Shown here: positions 1-6,443 of the stretch, one piece after another
How positions within the stretch are numbered: the first letter of the stretch is position 1
Layout of the letters: every line of letters begins with the position of its first letter
Origin: an uncultured Actinomyces sp.
Lineage (GTDB): Bacteria; Actinomycetota; Actinomycetes; Actinomycetales; Actinomycetaceae
Length of the DNA stretch: 8,764 bases
NCBI GenBank assembly: GCA_938028585.1
Contig: CALIZH010000318.1
Span: forward strand, 1 to 8,764
Reading direction: 5' to 3'
Program-made: the position numbers and the translations under genes
The notes under the pieces: model-generated
Databases searched by the model: none
What the model was told of the DNA's origin: nothing
The model's input: the letters and a program-made list of their open reading frames with translations, nothing else

Positions 1-721
1 CGACGGGCATGGGGACCAGCTCGCGGGCGAGAGGCGTGGCCGGGTCGGCGACGACCTCTTCGAGGGTTCCGGTCTGGAGGACCTGGCCGTGGCCGAGGAG
101 GGTCACGGAGTCGCAGATCTCGCGGACGACGGCCATCTCGTGGGTGATGATGACGACGGTGACTCCCGAGACGTCGCGGACGAGGCGCAGCAGCGCGAGG
201 ATCTGCGCGGTCGACTCGGTGTCGAGCGCGCTCGTGGGCTCGTCGCACAGGAGCACGCCCGGGTTGTCGGCCAGCGCTCGGGCGATGCCGACGCGTTGAC
301 GCTGGCCGCCAGAAAGCTGCGCGGGATAGCGCTTTGCCATCGAGGGGTCGAGGCCGACGAGCTCCATAAGTTTGAGCGCATCTGCTCGCGCGCTTGCCTT
401 TGAAACCCCTTCGAGAACCGGAACGGTTGCAATATTGTCAACGATTGTTCGATGCGGGAAAAGACCGCCGTCTTGAAGAACGTAGCCGATGGATCGACGA
501 AGGGCGACAGGATCTCCATGCGCAACATCGCGGCCACGAACTGTGACTATCCCTGAGGTGGGAGTCACCATGCGGTTCACCATCCGCATAAGTGTTGTTT
601 TACCGCAGCCTGAGGTCCCCAGGAACACCGTTGTTGTGTGCGGGCAAATCGTTAAAGAAAAATCCTCAACCGCTTTCGTATCGGGTGAATATGTTTTCGA
701 CACGTGGTCGAAGGTGATCAT
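1..721 (-). CDS. ABC transporter ATP-binding protein, N-terminal 240 residues (3' end outside window); OpuCA-like front, MetN-like back
   Basis: One uninterrupted frame runs from ATG at 721 to the left edge. AGAGGA (727-732) lies 5 nt upstream as ribosome site. Motifs seen: Walker A GTSGCGKT (residues 35-42), Q-loop Gln83, ABC signature LSGGQ (136-140), Walker B ending LLCDEP (157-162) and H-loop His194, so the nucleotide-binding domain is complete. Residues 1 to about 135 (VNRMVTPTSG, DPVALRRSIGYVLQ, GLFPHRTIVDNIATVP) match what I know of osmoprotectant OpuCA/ProV ATPases. From about residue 144 the text (DEPTSALDTESTAQIL, ITHEMAVVREICD, DPATPLARELVP) is MetN-like. Third-codon GC is about 60% in codons 1-60 but 92 of 97 in codons 144-240. 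The C-terminal regulatory domain (NIL domain in MetN, CBS in OpuCA) lies outside, so the substrate cannot be assigned. It energises import at the inner face of the membrane. ABC ATPase: sure; composite origin: probable. Confidence 0.88.
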   Translation of the reverse strand, partial: MITFDHVSKTYSPDTKAVEDFSLTICPHTTTVFLGTSGCGKTTLMRMVNRMVTPTSGIVTVRGRDVAHGDPVALRRSIGYVLQDGGLFPHRTIVDNIATVPVLEGVSKASARADALKLMELVGLDPSMAKRYPAQLSGGQRQRVGIARALADNPGVLLCDEPTSALDTESTAQILALLRLVRDVSGVTVVIITHEMAVVREICDSVTLLGHGQVLQTGTLEEVVADPATPLARELVPMPV

Positions 722-1036
722 GACATTCCTCTTCGCGATGACGAAACGCTTGTGCGTCGTTGCCAATTTGTGGCGTCACCAGAGAAAACGACCATTCACG
801 GGCACTTATTTCTTTTTTTCCCTAAGTTGAGCCAACTCACAAACGCATATGTCGCCTTCAACATAAACATCTCAGCAAAGGCAGATATAACGAGGCCCGG
901 GCGTCTTCCCCAAACGCCCGGGCCTGTTGCACAGCCACCTCCACACGTTGTTGCCAAATGTCACAGGCTATAACGCATGACATTCAGCGACTTCGTGTGA
1001 CAAAAGCAGAGGTAAATGCCCCCGCGACTCACGCCG
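722..1036. other. Intergenic region between NlpC/P60 gene and ABC ATPase gene
   Basis: This 315-nt stretch holds the hairpin at 893-925 (listed separately) and, on the minus strand, the leader of the ABC ATPase gene, AT-rich around 805-890. I could not fix a promoter there. Between the NlpC stop and the hairpin an inverted pair TGTCACA (959-965) / TGTGACA (996-1002) with a 30-nt spacer is visible; its meaning is unknown. Short frames here lack ribosome sites and family resemblance. Confidence 0.5.
893..925 (-). terminator. Hairpin, probable terminator of the NlpC/P60 gene
   Basis: Perfect 12-bp inverted repeat: AGGCCCGGGCGT (893-904) and its complement (914-925) around a 9-nt loop. In leftward transcription it follows the NlpC stop (1037) by about 110 nt and is followed by CGTTATAT, only a weak T-rich tail. 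It also insulates the ABC gene that starts at 721. Confidence 0.6.
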
Positions 1037-2332
1037 TCACACCACGCGCACTGCGTAGGGCAGAACCGCGCTCCATCCGTAGATCGAGGTGATTCGAACC
1101 GGAACACCAAAGGTCGGCGCCTCGATGATCTGGTTGTTACCCAAGTAGATCGCAACATGGTCGATGTTGCCACCATCCCAGTTCCAGAAAATCAGATCGC
1201 CGGGCTGGGCTTGGCTGACCGGCACGCGAGTGCCTTCCGAGTACTGTGCCTGCGACCAGTGGGTCAGGTAGATACCCTGCGAACGGTACGCCATGGTGAC
1301 CAGACCGGAGCAGTCATAGCCGGGGCCTTCGCCCGCCCACACGTATTGCGCGCCGAGCTTACTCTTCGCCCAAGCGATGGCACCTGCAGCGGCATCAGAA
1401 TTACGACCGCCACCGCCACCCCGCGATGGAGTGTCATCGTCGTCGTCATAGCTGGCTGCCGGAGCAGGAGCTGGCGTGTACGAGTTCTGCTGTTCACGTG
1501 CGCGACGTGCGGCTTCGGCAGCTGCCTGCTGGCGTGCAGCCTCTGCTGCGGCAGCCTGGCGTGCAGCTTCAGCTGCTGCTGCCTGACGCTGCGCCTCAAG
1601 CTCGGCCTCGCGTTGATTAATCAGCTCAACGGTTGTGTTCTGCTTGCGCGCGAGCTCCGCAACCAGAGCATCACGGCGAGCAGCAGTCATGGCCTGCGCG
1701 TTACGTGCGTTGTTCGCAGCGCTCTGAGCCGCAGCGGAACGAGTTTCAACCTGTGCGGTTGCTTCCGCCTGCTTGGCCTGTGCCTGGATCGCAGCGTCGT
1801 TCATAACGTTTGCGACCTGCTCAAGCGCGGCAACCTTTTGCATTTTGACGTTTGCCGAGGCCGAGAAGGAGTTGAGCGTAGCCTGCTTGGTTTCGACCGT
1901 GCGCAGCCCGTCGGCGGAAAGATAGGGTGCGATGGAGTCAAGGGATGAACCACCATCGCGGTATGCCGTCTGTGCGATCGAGGCAATCTCTTGCTTGCCT
2001 GCCTCGTAATCAGCCTTCGCTTTATCAGCATCCGCCTGCGCTTGACGCGCAGTCTGGGTCGCCTGTTCAAGCGAGTAGCGGGCACCGTTCAGTTCTTCCG
2101 CAGCACTCATGGCTTTCTGAAGCGCGACTTCAGCTTCGCTTTTTACGCTTGCAAGTTCTACTTCGATCTGAGCGACCGACATTTTTGCCGCATTTTCGGC
2201 TTCGCGGGCTCGTGCGATCTCTTCGTCACTGGGAGCTGCAAGAGCGATACCGGGAGTTGCTGCAGCGAGTGATGCAAATAGCGCGGTCACGCTGATTGCG
2301 CGAATACCGCGGCGCTTTGTCTCACGTCTCAC
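1037..2332 (-). CDS. Secreted NlpC/P60 peptidoglycan endopeptidase (RipA-like), 431 aa
   Basis: Exported cell-wall hydrolase expected to cut the stem peptide of peptidoglycan during cell separation. Residues 1-32 form a Sec signal peptide (basic start, hydrophobic core, ALA before the likely cleavage site at 32/33). Residues about 36-285 are a long Ala/Gln/Glu/Arg-rich coiled coil that ends in near-repeats of AEAARQ (about 245-280). A flexible Pro/Asp/Gly linker (about 285-311) leads to the NlpC/P60 domain (about 314-431). The catalytic triad can be read: Cys341 in YDCSGL, His392 in DHVAIY and Glu404 in IIEAPT. The His-Glu spacing of 12 equals that of M. tuberculosis RipA (Cys383-His432-Glu444). 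The start is GTG at 2332 with AGGTGG just upstream. Long coiled coils in such enzymes are known to gate activity, so autoinhibition is likely (inference). It is divergent from the hydrolase at 2546 and shares its control region. Exact bond specificity cannot be read. Confidence 0.93.
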   Translation of the reverse strand: MRRETKRRGIRAISVTALFASLAAATPGIALAAPSDEEIARAREAENAAKMSVAQIEVELASVKSEAEVALQKAMSAAEELNGARYSLEQATQTARQAQADADKAKADYEAGKQEIASIAQTAYRDGGSSLDSIAPYLSADGLRTVETKQATLNSFSASANVKMQKVAALEQVANVMNDAAIQAQAKQAEATAQVETRSAAAQSAANNARNAQAMTAARRDALVAELARKQNTTVELINQREAELEAQRQAAAAEAARQAAAAEAARQQAAAEAARRAREQQNSYTPAPAPAASYDDDDDTPSRGGGGGRNSDAAAGAIAWAKSKLGAQYVWAGEGPGYDCSGLVTMAYRSQGIYLTHWSQAQYSEGTRVPVSQAQPGDLIFWNWDGGNIDHVAIYLGNNQIIEAPTFGVPVRITSIYGWSAVLPYAVRVV

Positions 2333-2390
2333 TGGTCCACCTGTCGTTGTACGCCGGGATAAGGGCGTGCGTCGTCATATACAGCATTCG

Positions 2391-2419
2391 AGAGTAGTTC
2401 ACTTAGGCAACATTCGCAA
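2391..2419 (-). promoter_or_regulatory. Candidate promoter of the NlpC/P60 gene
   Basis: On the minus strand TTGCGA (2414-2419) and TACTCT (2391-2396) are separated by 17 nt, about 60 nt before the GTG start. The match to a housekeeping promoter is modest (TAnnnT-type -10, 4/6 at -35). The -35 overlaps the left repeat copy at 2407-2421, so a protein bound there would directly affect polymerase. Confidence 0.35.
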
Positions 2420-2467
2420 CAACGTTTAACCGAAGCCACATAAATCACGATCGCAACATTTGTAACA
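2407..2467. repeat. Two copies of GCAACATTYGYAACA, candidate operator
   Basis: GCAACATTCGCAACA (2407-2421) and GCAACATTTGTAACA (2453-2467) differ at two positions and start 46 nt apart in the same orientation. Each contains two G(C/T)AAC cores 9 nt apart. They sit in the divergent control region between the NlpC/P60 gene and the hydrolase gene. Paired GTAAC-type cores recall MtrA response-regulator sites that control cell-wall hydrolases in other actinobacteria, but MtrA sites I know of have a different spacing, so that link is only a suggestion. Confidence 0.5.
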
Positions 2468-2545
2468 TTTGCCCCAAATAACGATATCTTTCAGGCGAAG
2501 ATCCACATAAAATCAATGCAGATCCCCAACACAGGAGTGAGTACA

Positions 2546-3667
2546 GTGGACGAAACCGAGCTCCCCGAGTCCCCAAGCAGCACCGATGGCTTCAACGGCC
2601 TCGTCGACGAGGCCGTGCTGGCCCCCTGGGGAGAAGAAGGCCCAGCCCCCGTTGGCCAGTGGCGGCGAGACGTCCTGGGTGAGGGCTACGAATCACGCAC
2701 CATCCCCCTCATGGATGATGACGCAGGTCCTGTTGTTGCAACTTTGGTTCGCTACCAAGGTCACGCAGCTTCTTCCCCCTCCCCTCGTTTCATTACCCTG
2801 TACATTCACGGCCGCAACGACTACTTCTTCCAACGCGAGCTAGCCCAAAATATCGCCGACTGCGCAGGGGCTTTCTACGCAATCGACCTACGCAGGTATG
2901 GTCGTTCGCTCCGCCCCGGCCAGCGCATGGGATTCATTTCAAACCTCAGCTTGTACGATGAGGAACTCGGAGAAGCGCTGGATCTGATCCGCAATGATTA
3001 CCCTGACCTTCCACTTGTTCTTATGGGTCACTCAACGGGCGGATTGCTTGCAACACTGTGGGCAAATCGCCATCCCGGCGCGATCGACGGCCTCATCTTG
3101 AATTCTGCGTGGCTTGAAATGCAGACAATGGCTTCCATGCGTTCAACCATGGCTCCAATTCTGGAACGCATCGCCTCTCGAAATCCGATGTGGGCAGTTC
3201 CAGGAGGAGGCAGCGGCCCAGATAACTACGCTCGTTCGCTCCACGAGGGCTGGAACTCTCTAGAGGCACCCCTACCAGAGCCTCTCAAGGCCTACGCCAA
3301 CGACCCCGCTGTTCAGGGATGGGATTACGCGCTGGAGTGGAAGCGTCCCGGCTCCTACCCCGTTTACGCAGCCTGGCTCGAGGCAATCCTTGAAGGCCAC
3401 GACAGCGTTGCGACTTCGGTCAAATTGGATATTCCAGTGCTTTCGATGATGTCAACATCAAGTTTCTTCAGCGAAGAATTCACGCCAGAAACCTTTTCAA
3501 GTGATGTCGTCTTAGATCGGGAGGTCATCTTGGAGCGTTCATCGCGCTTAGGGCCACTGGTGACCATTGCCAGTTTCCCAGGCAAGCACGACCTGCTACT
3601 TTCTGACCCTCAGGTGCGCGCACGGGTCTACGAAACAATGGATCGCTGGATTAAGGCGTTTATCTAA
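2546..3667 (+). CDS. Alpha/beta hydrolase, serine hydrolase (S33 / monoacylglycerol-lipase-like), 373 aa
   Basis: Cytosolic serine hydrolase of the Hydrolase_4 type, probably an esterase or lipase; the substrate is unknown. I chose GTG at 2546 because AGGAG (2533-2537) stands 8 nt before it; the in-frame ATG at 2516 has no ribosome site. Numbering from the GTG: the oxyanion-hole strand YIHGRNDYFF is at 86-95, the nucleophile elbow GHSTGG at 161-166 puts Ser163 in place, Asp320 or Asp324 in SSDVVLD is the likely acid, and His348 in PGKHDLL is the base. There is no signal peptide or membrane segment; the first 30 residues are acidic and probably disordered. Length fits the family. The neighbours give no pathway: it is divergent from the NlpC/P60 gene and convergent with the next gene, its TAA overlapping that gene's TAG. 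No separate terminator is visible after it. Confidence 0.85.
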   Translation: MDETELPESPSSTDGFNGLVDEAVLAPWGEEGPAPVGQWRRDVLGEGYESRTIPLMDDDAGPVVATLVRYQGHAASSPSPRFITLYIHGRNDYFFQRELAQNIADCAGAFYAIDLRRYGRSLRPGQRMGFISNLSLYDEELGEALDLIRNDYPDLPLVLMGHSTGGLLATLWANRHPGAIDGLILNSAWLEMQTMASMRSTMAPILERIASRNPMWAVPGGGSGPDNYARSLHEGWNSLEAPLPEPLKAYANDPAVQGWDYALEWKRPGSYPVYAAWLEAILEGHDSVATSVKLDIPVLSMMSTSSFFSEEFTPETFSSDVVLDREVILERSSRLGPLVTIASFPGKHDLLLSDPQVRARVYETMDRWIKAFI

Positions 3668-4803
3668 TCGCGCGAGTACTCGCGAATGATCTCTCGGTTG
3701 ACCTCTGCCAGGGACTCACCCAAGGTCGGGCCTTCTTCCCCACCCAGGTGCCACAGCGTCCAGCCGTTACCGGAAACACCAAAGTAGGAAAGTGCTTCCT
3801 GCGGGTTATCCCAGCTCTCTTCGCCCGAGCGGAACAGGCCATCGGCCGTGAATTCACACTCTGCCTGAGGAACACCAACGATAATTGCGGGAACATCCTC
3901 GGCAATAATCTGCCCAAGGACACGCAGGGCAGCCGCATCACGCGAGAGGACGGGGATCCCCGCCTCGCGCGCGGCGCGGAGCTCTTCGCTTTCCTCTTCT
4001 AAGTCGTCGTAGCCATCTTCGCCAACAACTGGCGCAGCATGATGATGCACATCGCTTGCGTCGAGCGCCGAGGCCTCGGCCTCAGTAGTCGGTTCGGAAG
4101 AAACAAAGTCAACGCCCGCGGAGGACTCAATGGTCACGGGAGCGGACACGTCGCGGATTGACGAGGCGATCGCCGGGACGTCGTCAGAGCGCCCAGTAAG
4201 CAGATGAGGGGCGTGCGCGTAGGTACGCGGGCCAACAGCATGCACTTCAAGGAAAGAACGCCCATTGCTCATCTCGCGCAGGCTCATTTCATGAACCTCA
4301 ACACCGGAGGCAGCCAGAACCTCAAGCGCTGGACGAACGGCAGGATCAATGCGGCCAACAACCATGACCAGACGCGGCCCCGCTCCGGGCGAGGGCGGCA
4401 TTGAATCGCGGAACTGAATCCACCCGGACTTGAAAGCTGCGACGCCTCCGGGATATTCACGAGCCAGATCTGACCACGACAGCGCGGCGGTTCCAGCCAG
4501 GCGCGACAGGGACTGAATCAGCGTATCTGAGTCAAGGAAATCAAGAATCTCGACCGAAACAACTTGACCCGAAGGATCAAGGGCAGTCAATCGAGGAGCT
4601 TCGTCTTCTGCGGAGCCGTCGACAAAGGCCGAACCTTCAAAGGGGGAAATATCTCGCCACGTGATGGGGAAAAGTGGGCGCGAAACGATCTCGAGCACCT
4701 GATTACACACGGCATCAACGATTTCGGGGGTCAAACCGTCGGATACTGAGCGGCCGAATTGGGCAGGGATCAAACGCCCCTCGTCGAATTCAAAGAGAGC
4801 CAT
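3664..4803 (-). CDS. Hypothetical protein: degenerate PD-(D/E)XK nuclease-like domain plus RAMA-like C-terminus, 379 aa
   Basis: ATG at 4803 (MALFEFDEGRLIP) is preferred over an upstream start at 4953: GGAAG lies 5 nt before it and the extra 50 residues look non-coding. Residues 1-190 resemble, from memory, an actinobacterial restriction-nuclease-like family that starts MxLFxIDDxxLVPF and carries PDIVALDxxGxVVVIEVK. Here the equivalent reads PRLTALD (70-76) and VVSVEIL (81-87), so the catalytic Asp and Lys both appear replaced (Arg71, Leu87). A core strand PRLVMVVGRID (143-153) follows. Residues about 190-275 are a polar, acidic linker (VHHHAAP, EEESEEL). The end (about 280-355), with GLFRSGEESWDNPQEAL and SGNGWTLWHL, resembles the RAMA domain, which is thought to contact DNA or its modification. 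A role in nucleic-acid binding is inference. No modification or restriction partner is present nearby. It is a lone gene, convergent with the hydrolase. Confidence 0.72.
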   Translation of the reverse strand: MALFEFDEGRLIPAQFGRSVSDGLTPEIVDAVCNQVLEIVSRPLFPITWRDISPFEGSAFVDGSAEDEAPRLTALDPSGQVVSVEILDFLDSDTLIQSLSRLAGTAALSWSDLAREYPGGVAAFKSGWIQFRDSMPPSPGAGPRLVMVVGRIDPAVRPALEVLAASGVEVHEMSLREMSNGRSFLEVHAVGPRTYAHAPHLLTGRSDDVPAIASSIRDVSAPVTIESSAGVDFVSSEPTTEAEASALDASDVHHHAAPVVGEDGYDDLEEESEELRAAREAGIPVLSRDAAALRVLGQIIAEDVPAIIVGVPQAECEFTADGLFRSGEESWDNPQEALSYFGVSGNGWTLWHLGGEEGPTLGESLAEVNREIIREYSRD

Positions 4804-4951
4804 GAAGCTTCCAACCCCTCGCGCTGATGCTAGATGTGTTGATGAATGGTAGATGCGATCTGGTCTTATTGTTCCACAATCACGCCGAGGCGTGGACGAA
4901 GACGGGCCGGAGAAGTTGAGAGTGATGACGGGGAAGCAAGGGCTTGCGGAC

Positions 4952-5018
4952 ATATAAAAGGCGGGTCCACATCGTCTAGGTTCGGTACCGAAGTACCCGG
5001 GACGATGCGGACCCGCCT
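4952..5018 (-). terminator. Long intrinsic terminator of the phosphodiesterase-permease operon
   Basis: AGGCGGGTCC-A-CATCGTC (4959-4976) pairs with 5001-5018 over 10 + 7 bp with a single A/C mismatch. The 24-nt interior holds a second small hairpin GGTAC-CGAA-GTACC (4985-4998). Read leftward, the stem is followed by TTTTATAT (the complement of 4951-4959), a proper T-run. It lies 62 nt past the permease stop. Confidence 0.85.
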
Positions 5019-5021
5019 CAG

Positions 5022-5072
5022 TCAGTTCAGCCTCGCGAGGCCAACTGAATTGGATTTAGCGGAGAGTCTCCG
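5022..5072 (-). repeat. Two further dyads in the 3' region of the permease gene
   Basis: TCAGTT (5022-5027 region) and AACTGA (5043-5048) flank the perfect palindrome GCCTCGCGAGGC (5030-5041), and CGGAGA-G-TCTCCG occupies 5060-5072. With the terminator at 4952-5018 this makes three successive dyads within about 115 nt after the stop codon. They could protect the 3' end of the operon mRNA or bind a protein; the sequence does not say which. Confidence 0.5.
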
Positions 5073-5080
5073 TGAAAGGA

Positions 5081-6415
5081 TCACTCAACCTCAGCACTCA
5101 GAGCCTTCTTGCGACGGTTCGAGAACACCAGTGCGTAGGCGCAAGCAGCACCAACAACTGCCACGCAGAGCGTGATCAGGAAGATGATGCGGTAGCCATC
5201 GTAGGGGTTGGCCTCGTGAGCGGTGATGATTCCAGCAGTGGTCGGGTTGCCCCAAAGGATGGAAGCGTAGACCAGGAAGGAACCGACCGACATTGCGGAG
5301 CCGTTGATTTCCTCGGGCAGGTGCAGCTCAGCGATAGGAGCAAGCAGCACGGACTTACCAAGGAAGACACCGAATGCCATGACGACCAGCAGGATCATTG
5401 CAGGCCACATCATCGAGTCAGATGCGGGCAGCAGGTAGACCAGGCCAACGCCGATGGCGATAACGGTCAGAGCGACTGCAACCATGGTGGTCGAGGACTT
5501 GAAGACGTAGTCAGCGAGCATCCCTGCAACCAAGCCGGCGATGATGCCAACGAAACCGGTGGAGAAGATACCGAATGCACCAGAGGCAGCGTCAGATGCG
5601 TGGAAGACCAGCTTCAAGTAAGGAGCCGAGGAGTAGATCAGGTTGACGTAGCACCAGTAAACACACATGCCGGCGATGCCTGCGAACCAAACACCGGGCT
5701 GTGCCAGAACCTTGAGCAGACCCATGAGAGCTGCGGTGTTCTTGGTGTGGCCTTCGGACTCGGCAACAGCGTTGGCGGGAACGAAGCGCAGGATGGCGAT
5801 GATGTTCGGGATCAGCAGCAGCGAGTAAGCAAGACCGAAGCCGATCATGATGCCGTTTGCGTGGGTCGGGAAAATGGCCATGCAGCCGATGATGATGAGG
5901 TTCATGCAGAACTCAAGGCCACGACGGATCGACTCGAGGAGGCCCATTGCGAGGCCACGGCCCTTGGAGTCAGAGTCAGATGCCATGAAGGCAACGCCGT
6001 TGACGACGGCGGGCCAACCGATGGCGTCCCAAATTGCCCACGTAATTGCAATGCCAACAAGCATCTTGATGTTCAGGTGGTAGCCCAAGACCGGGGAGAG
6101 CCACAGGAACAGGAAGGTCAGCAGTCGCCACGAGGCGAAGCAGATCAGAATGTTACGGATGGGGAAACGGTTGTTCACCCAGCCGGCGGGCACGTACATG
6201 AACATGGCAATGCCGAGCCAGCCCATGATGGTACCGAAGTCGGCGACCGTGATGCCAAGAGCATTGGTCACGGGGATCAGCAGAGATCCCTTGAACGCCT
6301 CGAAGGAGACGTAGACCAGCTGGCCGGTCAGCACGACAGTGAGGAAGCCGCCGATGCGGCCCTTCTGCAAGAACTTAGGGAGGCGCGACTTTGTGCCTAC
6401 TGAGGTTTCAGACAT
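5081..6415 (-). CDS. Major facilitator superfamily permease, 444 aa
   Basis: Polytopic membrane transporter with the length and roughly 12 hydrophobic segments typical of MFS. A motif-A-like loop GWVNNRFPIRN (78-88) follows the second helix, a hydrophilic central loop (about 210-235) divides the two halves, and the basic tail NRRKK (433-437) points inward. Charged residues in helices (Glu39-Lys42 near the first helix, Asp130, Glu168) may line the substrate path. The substrate is not readable. The gene is second in an operon, 28 nt after a glycerophosphodiester phosphodiesterase, so a glycerophosphodiester or glycerol-3-phosphate-like compound is the best guess (inference). The ribosome site AAAGG is 13 nt from ATG, unusually far. 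Transcription ends at the hairpin 4952-5018. A 443-codon open frame on the opposite strand is a composition shadow. Confidence 0.85.
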   Translation of the reverse strand: MSETSVGTKSRLPKFLQKGRIGGFLTVVLTGQLVYVSFEAFKGSLLIPVTNALGITVADFGTIMGWLGIAMFMYVPAGWVNNRFPIRNILICFASWRLLTFLFLWLSPVLGYHLNIKMLVGIAITWAIWDAIGWPAVVNGVAFMASDSDSKGRGLAMGLLESIRRGLEFCMNLIIIGCMAIFPTHANGIMIGFGLAYSLLLIPNIIAILRFVPANAVAESEGHTKNTAALMGLLKVLAQPGVWFAGIAGMCVYWCYVNLIYSSAPYLKLVFHASDAASGAFGIFSTGFVGIIAGLVAGMLADYVFKSSTTMVAVALTVIAIGVGLVYLLPASDSMMWPAMILLVVMAFGVFLGKSVLLAPIAELHLPEEINGSAMSVGSFLVYASILWGNPTTAGIITAHEANPYDGYRIIFLITLCVAVVGAACAYALVFSNRRKKALSAEVE

Positions 6416-6443
6416 GTTGTTGAATTTACCTTTCGAGATTCAC

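Noticed and set aside
103..537. 144-codon minus-strand frame and possible frameshift in the ABC gene
   Set aside because: Codon-by-codon reading from 721 to the left edge gives one unbroken ABC frame; the 144-codon frame is out of phase with it.
1500..1620. Repetitive GCTGCTGC-like DNA as a non-coding repeat
   Set aside because: It encodes the AEAARQ near-repeats of the coiled coil, so coding explains it.
1016..1948. 310-codon plus-strand frame opposite the NlpC/P60 gene
   Set aside because: Cys/Arg/Ser-rich shadow of the Ala-rich coiled-coil coding strand; no ribosome site or family resemblance.
2333..2515. c-di-AMP (ydaO-type) riboswitch before the NlpC/P60 gene
   Set aside because: Such switches often precede these genes in actinobacteria, but I do not see the conserved GGG-rich and GGGTGAA-like blocks, and the leader after the candidate promoter is too short.
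4804..4953. Upstream start that would lengthen the nuclease-like protein by 50 residues
   Set aside because: The extension has no ribosome site and looks non-coding, while ATG 4803 begins with a family-like MALFEFDEGRLIP.
5072..6403. 443-codon open frame on the plus strand opposite the permease
   Set aside because: It is antisense to a clear MFS gene, has a hydrophilic His/Asp/Gln-rich composition typical of a membrane-gene shadow, and shows no domain motif.
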